From Strigamia acuminata (taxonomy: Eukaryota; Arthropoda; Chilopoda; Geophilomorpha; Linotaeniidae): 60,000 nucleotides of DNA. This document shows, in pieces, positions 23,701-35,700 of this stretch. The notes under the pieces were generated by a model. The model worked only from the letters and a program-made list of their open reading frames with translations. It had not been told where the DNA came from and did no database searches. Where the stretch lies: NCBI GenBank assembly GCA_949358305.1, contig OX442315.1, forward strand, positions 34,314,427 to 34,374,426. Reading direction: 5' to 3'. The first letter of the stretch is position 1. Every line of letters starts with the position of its first letter. The translations under genes were made by a program, and so were the position numbers.

Positions 23701-26700
23701 CCTTTTTGGCTTTTATTTCAACTGCTTGGCTCGATGTACGACTACTTTTCATAAGTTTAGACAAAAAAATTAAAAATAGAATTGAAAGCAGTTAGCAACC
23801 CGATTTTTCTACAGTGTTAAAAAATGGTTGAAAAAGAATTAATTAACTTAAAAAGTAATCTCTGAGAAGCTTTATTTTTTTCCGGGCGAACAGGTTTCGT
23901 AAGTTTAGAAAACGTTCTAACTTGGAAAATGGCGGCCGGTTTAGTCTGTTTTCAGGCGCAGCAGGCATGACTTTCCTGAGGAAGGAATTACTGTTGAGGT
24001 TGCGTAATTGTATATTGGCGAGAACCGGAACGAGATGTCACGAGACAGCGCCCCATTTTACCTTTTTCGAAGCTAGGACGATTAATACAGGACTTTACAT
24101 CTCGTGATTATGGCGCCAGCTGCAGCCAAGATGCAACAGAATGACGTCATTCTGTGGATAAATGGCGGATTGTTAGAATCTAACAAAAATGCCAACAATG
24201 AGTTAACGCCTTTAGTCATTGTGAGCCGCCATTTGTAATAATATTGCAATAGCAGATGGCTTTTGTATCACGTTTGTACCGGACACTAAGGGGTTCCATT
24301 AAATGAGCGATTATTGTGATTAGTTGATTATTGAGGGCCCAACAAAAATCTGATTATGTGATTATTGCTCCGATGGGCGGAATTGTTTAAACTGTAACCT
24401 AAATATGTTGCAATTGTTTAAAAAAGTTTCTACAACTAATAATTGTAACAACCTAACTCGTTTCATGTGGTCAGTTTAACCCAAACTGAGCAGACTTTGT
24501 TATATTATGACCTTGTGTAGTTGAAGCGAGTCTGGTGCCGCCATGTTGGTTTCAGTTGAGAGAGCACTTATAATCGGCCCAAGTCAGCAGAAAATTATGG
24601 TTTGGGATGATTACTTGATTGGTTGTTTAGTTGCTTATTTGATGAAACGATTATTCTCGGGATTGGTTGAATCCAGTCACATGACACATCAAGTAATCGA
24701 CTAATCAAAGTAATCGACTAATCGCTCATTTAATGAAACTCTTTATTGTTCACAGAAACATGACAGGTGGCAAGTCCTGTATTAATCGTCCTTGGTATCC
24801 ACGATCTGTAAAGAGAAGGAAATGGTTGATAATAATCTGTTGTTGCTAGATTTGCCCGGCTTCATTCTGTTGTCAATGTCGTCCAAACGAGTGCGATCCA
24901 GTGGCAAATTTTAGCATCAGATTGTTAAGCGCGACAATGGAGTTTCTTCTTTTTGCCGCTTGGACCAAGGCCGCCATTTTTTAAGCCACATCCGAGTTAC
25001 GAAGATCTTGTTGCACAGGTGTTTACACCCAAGTTTACACCGACTGGTTGGTGCAAAAAGCAACTATGGCTAATATCTCGTGCACTTGTACATGTTTGAT
25101 GGAATTAACGGCAACTTAAGAGCGGTAGTTTCAACACCGGTACGAACGAGATGGTTTTCTTAACGCTAGTAAATGCTCAATTTATTCAGTCATGCTGAAT
25201 TGCTTCTCGAACGGTTAATGATTTAAAGGTGAATTTTTATGAAAAGTGGAAACGTCATCTCTGCAAATCACACCTCAATTTTATTTGCTATCTTCAGGTT
25301 TTAGTTATTCCTCGTCCTCCTCCATGCATTTTAAATATAAAAAAGAAATTAATTGAAATTTACAGCATGTCAGTTTGTCATTTAAAGTGAAAATTAAAAA
25401 AAAAATTTGATCTCTCTCGCGACACCTTATGGATGGAGAATAAAAATTGTGAATTAATGTTTCTTTTTTTTTTTTGCTTTAAAGGTTTGGGATTTTTTGA
25501 TTAATGTATATTTTCCGTGAATGAAATTGCAAGTGTTTATTTAATTGCATGCAAGTTGCATGAAAATGTTAGGGACTTTGCATGACAATTGTTTTTATTT
25601 ATCACAAGCATAAATTGTGTTTTGTGTTAATGAATGGTGTTTTGTAAGGAATGATTTATTAATGTTTGCTTTTTAATCTTTTTTTTTCTATTTGTGTGCA
25701 TGTAACTGTAAATCAGCATGAGTTGTAACCTTTTTTTTTTCTTGCCTTTTTTTGTAAAATATAATAAAGAAAATTAATGTGAGTTCAGTGATTTATGCAG
25801 TGCTGGAAGAATTTTTTTTCAATTAGTTTTTCAATAGCATGTTATAATGTATTTTTTTTTTTTCTTTTATTATTACAAAATTTTTAAAATTTGTTTGAAA
25901 CAATTTTTTTTCAGGGCCTTACATGTCATCTGGTATATGCCATCTTTGCAGCCGTCCTGGGCATGTTCCAGTTTGGTTACAACACCGGTGTCATCAATGC
26001 TCCCCAGAGTGTGAGTAAATTATTTATTTTATTTGTTTCATCAAAATCCGAGCGACATTAAAATCGGTGCAGCTCAAAAACCGCAAAAGCTAAGTGTCTG
26101 AAAGTTTGGAAATATACTCCAAAACGATACAACGATGTCCTAACTCCAATTGGTTGAGCCGGATTACGCCTAACTGTGGACTGTGCTCTACTATGCGGAA
26201 AAGTAGTTCTGTTTATTTTCAATGAATTTCAGTGTAAAAAGTGATTAGAATGATGGATTTTATTTATTTGGCAATAAAATATTTATTTTATTAGCTAAAA
26301 TAAGCTTTCTCCCCTTTTAATCAATCAAACAATTACCATGTTTACATGTACTCACTTATCTAGATAAGTGAAAATGCGATTTTTACTTTTCTAGAAAACT
26401 GATCGTGTAAACAAATCAGTTTTCCAGAAAAGTCAAACTTATCTGGAAAACTAAAATCCACTTGTTTGAGGTAGCTTTTGGGTGTTTTGCGCATTGCCAT
26501 TTGCAATGTAAACACCCACTCATTGCTTATCTAGATAAGCTGACGTCACAACAACGCTGTAATGCAACTGTTTAAAAACATGGCGGCAAAATGGAGAGAG
26601 CACGTGCTCGTAATGTTAGAATGAATATTGTTACATGGGAAACACCAACGAAACAACAATATTTTCCGAGGTTGGCGGGAAGACATATTGTTTGTGCACA

Positions 26701-29700
26701 GTGCATTGTGGATGATTAATGCGCAAGTTTAACAGAGTTAAATACATTATATGACGTCACATTTTTTGGAAAAATGATTCTTTGTAAACGCATGCAGTTT
26801 TCTAGATAAGTAAAAATTCGCATTTTTACTTATCTAGATAACTGGTAACATGTAAACATGGTAATAGTTAGCATAGTTTGTTGGTTTCTTTTGGCAGGTA
26901 AACAAAGGTTTAGTTTTTTATTGGTTGTTTTGCCTAGTTCGATAAAGATTCTGGTGTTATGGCCTTCTTTTTTGTGCCACTACACCGGTGATACGGCTCA
27001 ACCAATTGGAGTTAGGACAACGTTGTATCGGTTCGGAGTATAGTCAGGAAACCTTGTTAGAACGGAGAAGAAGGAGTCCTGGCACAAGTAGGGACTAAGG
27101 CCGTAAGCGCCATAATCTGATAAAAAGAAAAACAGAAGAAAATGTAATATTTATAATGAAAAACATAAATTTATTATTTACTTTTTCTGCAGGCAATTCA
27201 TGACTTTATTACTCAAATGTGGTTGGAGCGCTATGACGAAGTAATCGTCTCCGAGACCCTAAATCTTCTATCGTCGATTGTCGTAAGCATTTTCGCCGGT
27301 GGAGGGATGATCGGTGGATTTTTTGGCGGTTTCATAGCCAATCGATGTGGGAGGTAAATTTAATGGCAAATAAACTTCTTTAAGGGTTTTAATTATTGAA
27401 GGAAGAGATAAATTATTGCTTTTGGGATAAGGTGTGATATAAATCTAACATTTTAGAATATTTAATACTTAGTTTTTATTAGACATTCATGTAAAATAAA
27501 ATTTCTACAACTCCACACAGTAGTGGGTCACCGCACAGCAGGACTGGATCGGTCCGGTAGGATAGCGAGATGTTGTGAAAATTTTAAACTAGCCTGGCCC
27601 CGGGGTCCGACCTATTCAGATTTCTCGGTACTAAATTTGTTCCCAGTACAGCCCTACTGTACATGTGCAAAAAGCACGGGTTTAAGACTTCGGTATCGTC
27701 GGGTTGCGCTCCAGGGCCTCCGAGTGCTTGTTTCCCCACTGATTCTACGTAGATAAGTTTGGTAAATATTTGATTGGATATCCGAACAAAAACCCCTTTT
27801 AATGTAATTAAATTTTGAAGTAAAAAAAAAAATTGAGCATTTTCTAGGAAAGGGCATTTTGGAAGTTACTTCGATCGATGTGGGGTGTTTATTTTGTTGG
27901 CACTAAGCAAGCTTTGAGACTAACCGCCAAGCATGATATTTACTGCTTGAGGCAAGTTTAAGTGTCCAGACGAGATTCTAACTTGAGGCAAATTTAGGCA
28001 TAATCTTCTGGGTGGTTGCTTTGCACCAATGTCCTCTTGGCACACTTGCCAACTATCTAAATCTTCAATACTTCTCACTTCACTAGGATTCCTTTTACAA
28101 CATAACATGATGTTGCTTTATTGTGGGAATAATAGTGTAAAGCCTCGTCTAAAACTCTGAACGGTTCTTCAATCTGGTAGCGGCAGCAAACCGACCTTTG
28201 GCCGCTTGAGAACACAAACACTGTCTGGACTACAACCAAACTTTGTCAGACAACATTCTTTACAAGAAAGCATAAAAAATTCAGCACTCAACCACCGGAC
28301 TTCACATCTGACAAGGTTGTTTCCCTTCCAAACAATGTAAAACTGTTGGATGTAAAGTTCTTGTTTTTGTTCATGTAAAGTCTGGGTATGAAATTGTTTG
28401 ATAAATGTCACACTTTATCTAGGATTTTTCTTTTTTGGGCTTTAAACTGCAGATAATTGGCTTACTCGAGCTGTTTTGATGCACAAAACTGACTTGAAAT
28501 GATTTTTTTCTTAGGAAACGTGGTCTCTTGCTCAACAACATTATTGGGATTGTTGGAGGTGCACTTATGGGCTCCACACAAGTCTCTGAAAGTTTCGAAA
28601 TGCTCATCATAGGTCGTTTTCTAATTGGCATCAATTGTGGTAAGTATTCATTCATTTACTTGTAAAACAACCTGCACTGAATTCATGATAAAAGCAGTGT
28701 TGTATCTCGTTAACCAAATCGCGAACTAGTTCAAGTTTGCGTTCATCACCGTGTGAACTAGTTCACGTACACGTTCACTACAATTTTTTTCAAAGTGAAC
28801 TAAGTTCAAGTTCACGAATTTGAACCAATAGTTCAGTTCACTTTTCCAATTTTTTTTGAAAATTGAAATGTTTTTTTATGTTTTTTGGTTTGGGGATGGA
28901 AAAAAAACAGTTTTTTTTAGTAAAGCAGTCGTTTTCATTGATTTTAATGACGAAAACGGCTGTTTTTGCTGTTTTCGTTGTAAAAAGTGATCAAAACGAA
29001 TGTTTTGATGATGAAAACGTCATCAAAACGTTTAAAGCCGATGCAAAAAGTTACTTTTTTGCGACGTTTTTATCATGAAACGTGGTGAACGCGAACTTCG
29101 TTCAAGTTCACTCTTAAAAGTGAACTAAGTTTGTTTTTTGCGTTCACTTGTAAATGTGAACTAGTTCGCGAACTAATGAACTTAGTTCGCGGTCGCGAAT
29201 TAATAGTTTGCGTTCGATACAACACTGGATAAAAGCCATGAAAGATTGTCCAGTACATTCCCACCGACTGTTGATATTGTGTAAAACACAAGAGTACTGA
29301 AAGTTAGGGGTGTCGTACCAAGCCGAGCGTCTGCCATTCCTCTTGAATTCAGCAGCAGGCGCGTTTACTACATAGATTCAATAAAATTTAAAATTGTATG
29401 ACGCTCACACAAGCTCCCTTTAACTAGAAATTGAATCCACCTGCATTATTAATGTTTATCGGGAGTTACTTTAGAATTGAGCCCACTTCAGAATGGGTCC
29501 AAAATTTGGATACTTACCAAATAAAGCCTCCTGAGTTCGAAAATGACACTCAAAAGTGTCGGAAATTAAGTTCTCTTTAGGCTAACTTTAGGCATTCCTA
29601 ACCGATCTTGGCCCAATCAAAAAATTGTTTGGCGTCAAATTTATTCGACAGGGCGGGAGGACTTTCATGTCACAACGTGCATTCTCAAGAAAAGAATTTA

Positions 29701-32700
29701 GTTTTTGGAAAGACTTTACCAAAAAGTTGTAATCGATTAGAAGAAGAATTTATTTTATTGCCGTTAAAGATTTAGAAAAGAATTCTGAACTTGTTTTGTT
29801 CTGGTCGATACTAAATATTTTCTAATGCTCTTCTGTCTTCGGCAAAGCTGTAGGGGATCTGGCATCTCAAATTTCCAAACTGCCAATTTTGCTTTTCAGT
29901 AGGTTGTCTCAGAAACTGAATGGTTAGTGTCTTGTGCTGGAGGATTGCTGGTTCAAACTCAGCCATGGATGGCAAGATTTTTATGGGAAGTGAAGCTGTG
30001 AATTGCATATGTGTTGATCTACATGTGGCACGTGATGGGACAAAGTTCTCTGCTTCAAATTGCTGGCTGAGGAAAGGTCCAACTGCCATTAAAGTGGTAT
30101 AAACTGTGAAAGATATGTTACAACATCTGATATCCATGTATTAAGGGAGGTGTGAGAATGGGTTTTAAAACTAATTTATCGTGGAATTTTATTTTTATGG
30201 GTTTTAGTGTGATTTTCTTTTCTTGCAGCTAACTTGCAAAAGCAAGCAGTTTATGCAGAGTTGCAGGTTTAATAAATGGAGACACAAATTGGGGGTGGTT
30301 TAAGGATAAAAAAATGGTAGTTAACCTTAGTAATTAACCACTTGTTAAATAAAAATAGAGTTATCGTATAGTCGGGTGACTCTGGCCCTTTGCAGGTGAA
30401 TGTGGCCACCATGGTTTTTTTTAAAATCAGGAAATGTGTGACAAAAAATCAAAATGTTTGATATGGGTATTGTAACTCTACCTAAGACCTACCTAAACAC
30501 ATAGTTAACAGTTTTGTAGTTATTAAATTGAAGGCACTATTAACAATTTACTAAAAAGAATCGGCCACATTCAGCCGACGTTACCGTAGCATTAGCGTGT
30601 GTGCACTGAGTGTTAATCACCTTTCTACTAAAATTTCCATTGGATTTATTATTGCCTGTAGATGTCTCACTTTTAAGTGACGTGTAAATACCAATAGATA
30701 AAACGTGAAATTGTTATGTTAGTAACTTGGTTTTAACTGTTCTCATTTATGGTTATTAGCCATGCATTGTGCATTGCATGAGACAATATTTTTTGTGTTG
30801 GTAATAAAAAGCAAACAAGGTTTATTTTTATTTTTACCCTCCCTCTTTTTTACAGTAGATAATTTTCATGAAGTGCCATAATTTATTTGCAACTAACAAA
30901 GCTGTGACCTGCTTTCGGAGATAAATGGTGGGCTGAAATGTTGTTGGTGTGTGAATGGATGCAGGAAATTACAGGCGCAAACAAAAGCCTAAGATGGCTT
31001 TAACATGCTGACTTGGTGTGTCTCGTTTTATCTGCTTTTCACCTTTGTAGATTCGAAGAGTTCCTCGAAATAAGATGTCGTAATATTCGTTTAGGTGATG
31101 AGTTGTTGCTGCGATAAGCTCATTTAGTAAAGTTTACATTCTACTTAATGCACGACAGCACATTTTAATGATGGAGTTTGCGGTTATTCACTTTCCTTGT
31201 GGCTTTTTTATTGTCTTTTTACATTTTTATTTCCGTGGAATCAATAGGGAACTTTATAATTAAATATCCGTCATCTTCCGCATATCGATTAGAGATGACT
31301 TGATGGATTATTGGCAGCAGGTGAAGCTATGTTTCGGTTATTTGATTTTATAAAAATTAAATTTTCAATATTTTACGATTTCAATTGCCAGCGTAGAGTG
31401 AGGGTCCAGTTTTTTTGAACACGACTGTACATCTATAGCTACCGTCTTCACCCGAAAATAACACCATGGTGTTGTATTCCAGTTTTTTTTTGAAAACTGC
31501 AATTTGTGAAACATTGTTGGAAAATTCGAATATAACACCATTTCAGCTATAACACCATGGTGTTATATTCGAATTTGTATAAAATTATTTAAAACGTCCG
31601 GTATATATCGTTGTTTTTGTTAATTTATATATCTTTTTTGTTTTTTTAATCAGCATAATGAATACAAATTGATAGAGTCAATAACAATTTTACTTTTTCG
31701 ACAAACTTACACGATATTGGCTGAATATAACATCATGGTTTTATATTCGAATACAACACCATGGGCTTATTTTCGGGTGAAGACCGTAGTAGCTAACCAA
31801 ATCTAGATATTTTCCACGCACCTTGTGGGGGGTCAGAGCATTATAAAGCATACTTTCTTAGGGTTTGTAAAAAGTTTTTACCGAAAAATGATAATCGCCC
31901 GCCTCCAATTACCGACTACACCAGCAACTGTTGGAATCAATAAGTGCACGGCTCTAATTGGGGGATTTAGTGTATCTTATGCCAACAACAAAAGCATGTT
32001 ATCTTACTTAAATATTGGCCTTATAGAGTTCCATTTTGTTTTTTAGTACCCTATGAGGCCAAAATTAAAAAATTGTTCTATTTTTCTAAGAATTTGCCAA
32101 GGGCACTATCATAAACCTAGCTTATACACTGTTGGTCAAAATTATAAACTCATCCTCAAAATGTGAAAAAAACCATGACCACATCGACCAATTATTTTCA
32201 TCTATACATATTGTTATTAATTCACAAAATAAGCACATTTCCCATCAACTGGATAAAATTGTTTCATTAGTAACAAAAATATTACAAAATTCATGTTCGG
32301 ACCCTGGTCAAAATTATAAACTCGCGTAAATTAATTTGGATATATGATTGCTGTCATCCAATCAGCGCACAGAACAACGAATCAATAGGAAATAACACAC
32401 GGATACGTGTCCATGTTACCCTAGGACATGTGCTTTTTTTAATTCATGTTCCCAATGTATTAGCCTAATCTTTTTCTAAGCGAAATCATCCCAACTTGGT
32501 TACTAACCCTCATAAGAAATTGAGCTAAATTGAGAGGATGGATACTTTTTGACAAGCACATGGAACTTTATTCAATCGATAAATTCATGAAGAAATTTGT
32601 TGACAGAGTTGAGGAATGGCTTTATTTGCTTGCCCCTAGGGCCCTGTTGAATTCTAAAATACCTTGTTGTTGTTTTTATCATGTGTTTTAACAGCCTTCA

Positions 32701-35700
32701 GTGCACTTGAACTTTAAACATCTGATTTTTGAATTCAATCAACCGAAATGAAAAGGTTACCTTTATTTTCGCAGTTAAGGTGATGCAAACTAGTTTATCT
32801 ATTCAATAAAATGAGATAAGTGGCACGCTTTCAAATTTAATTTAGTCAAATAAATGTTAGACAGGTTTGATCCAAACATTTGCAAATTAAACGCCAGATA
32901 ATGTACAGTGCGAGTTTATTAGAATGTTAAATGTTATAGTGCTGCTTTTGCAACGGTTATAGGTGATTCATTTTGCAATGAAATCATAATGGGAAATTTT
33001 AATATGTCATTAGGGTAGGCACGTATTGTCTTTTCCATGAGAACAGTGGTGTAAGTGGATTGGGAATAAACATAGCAGGAGTGATATGGGAGATGCCCAG
33101 GAGGCCGGCTGAGTTGGGCTATGTCGACTTTCTGTCTATTACGGACGTATGTCTGTGAATGCAGTTAGATGTTGTTAAGTTGTTATCAGCTTTTACATTA
33201 ATGCTCGCGCGCCATGCACCCTTGTAGCTGAATACAGCACAGGAGTGAATGGTGGACAATCGGCACGGCACTTGCTAATCTGTGGTGCCTTCTTGTTTAG
33301 CATACAATGAACAATGGATAGGAGCGTGAACCAAGGATAACATGGACACGTATCTGTGTGTTATTTCCTATTGATTCGTTGTTCTGTGCGCTGATTGGAT
33401 GACAGCAATCGCGTGTCATACATTGCTTGCGAAATGCGAACTAAGCATGTTTGTTACCTGGTGTCATCCCAGAATACAGTGCGGCTATATATTATGTGAC
33501 GCCATCGGTGGCAAAACACACTGAACATGTGAATACGTGTTCATGTTATGCTTTGTTCAAGATAGAATGTTTCAGATGTGTCATGGGAAGTTTAATTCTT
33601 TTCGAATAATCGTCCTACACTCAAAACCACCATAACGCTGATCTATTTAGCTTGTTTACGCCTAACTTTGTACTGTGTTCTACTACGTGGAAAAGTAGTT
33701 CTGTTTATTTTCAATGAGTTTAAGTATAAAAAGTGATTAGATTGATGGATTTTATTTAATTGGTAATAAAATGTTTATTTTATTTGCTAAATAATCTTTT
33801 CTCCTTTAATCAATCAATTAATGTAAGTTTGTTGGGTTCTTTAGGCAGGTAAACAAAGATTTTGTGTTTTATTGGTTGTTTATGCCTAGTTAGAATACAA
33901 TTCTGGTGTTACGAGCTACTTTTTTGTGCCACTACACCAGTGATACGGCTCGACCAATCGGGAAATAGATCAACGTTGTGGTGGTTTTGAGTTTAGATTC
34001 AACTATGGTATTCCTTCGATTCTAAAGGTGGGTTCACACTTGGAAGTAAAGTAAAGTAAAGTAAAGTAAACAATGAAGAAGTAGAAGTAAGGTAATGCAA
34101 GTCAAGAAGCACTTGTGATTCTAGGACGCGCTCCGTTTTTAGAGATGTTTATGTCGGGGAAAAAAAGTGCGTCTTAGAATCGAAGAAGTACGATAAGTTA
34201 AATTTTAGTTGTGGTTTATCCTTGGAGGAAGAATAAATCATGAAAGGCCAACCGAGTATCCCATAGAATGGTGTTTTGTAAATAAGATTACAGAATTGGC
34301 TGGAAAAATAGAAATAGTTTCTATTTATTTCATCGACTGCTTTGCGCTTAGTTTGCAGGAAATTATGGCCAGAAATTGGCTGACATTGTCACTGCGTGAA
34401 TCTCACATTTCACAGTGTAAGAGATTTTAATAATTTGATTCCAAAGTTGGATTGGTCAATTTGACCAAGAATGACACGGGTGAAACTGATTGTTGGATTT
34501 TACTGAAGATAAACAGAAGATATGGCGGGATCATGGCAATCTTACAACCTCATTTCCTGACATTTTCTATTTGACCCAGCATGGTTTTTGCAACGGCTCA
34601 AAATTATTGCTACATTGTTTTGAACAGAAAAAAAATTGCACACTCTAATGTCCAGTGTCATTTATCCTATTGGAAAATCAATCCCCAAAACACTATACCA
34701 GTCAACGTTAAAGAGCAGAGGATGGAAATAAATTCGGCTTAGTTTATAAAAAATTGCAATTAAAAAATCAAATTAAATAGTTTACTGTTTGGATAAGTCA
34801 GAAAGCTTTGTGTACAATTAGTGTTTTAAACATGAACCCAGTTACTGTATTGTTGTGGCAACTAATCTCTTTGTTTTTAAACAGGTCTATGTACCATTTT
34901 AGTGCCAATGTACATCTCAGAAGTAGCACCATTAAATCTTCGCGGAGGCTTAGGTGTGTATTTTCCTGGTTTGAGTAGAAATCATGGATAATGATGATGT
35001 TAATTTTGCAGGCACGGTTAATCAACTGGCTGTGACTATAGGCCTTTTATTATCTCAAATATTGGGATTAGAAGAAATTTTAGGCACCGAAAAAAGCTGG
35101 CCACTTTTATTAGGTTTGACGATCTGCCCGTCTGTTCTGCAATTAGCTTTGCTGCCTTTCTGTCCAGAGTCACCTCGTTTTCTGCTCATCACTAGGCAAA
35201 GGGAGGAAGAATCCCGAGCAGGTCTTTCCTTCAATAAAGCAAAACACCGTATTTTGTCGATTAACAGCCGCGGCAGCTCTTATTCAAAACTGCCATTTTT
35301 GTCAGCAATTACAACTTCGGTTTTTCGTTCGTTACATTTGTTTAATGTAACTAACGAAGTCTGAACGTCACGAACGAAGCGTACATTCATCGTTCGTGAG
35401 GTTAAATACGGAAACAATACCGTACGGTATTCGAGGGCGACTCTTAATCGGTAAAATACGGTACTGTAAAACTAGTTGTTAAATTGGATTTAATTTCAGC
35501 CTTGCGTCGTTTGCGTAACTCTGTGAACGTTGAGGATGATGTAGAGGACATGAGAGCCGAAGAACGAGCCCAGCAGACAGAAGCACAGGTAAGAAAAAGA
35601 AATTATTATTATTATACAGGGTGGAAGAAAAGTCTAGTTGGATAGTACTAATTTGATGATGCTCTACAACTTTGTAATTGAAAGTTTTGCTCTAACCTGA

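Noticed and set aside
29811-30137. 108-codon minus frame in intron 4
   Set aside because: No motif, no splice-supported edges, and an overlapping frame on the other strand; not distinguishable from chance.
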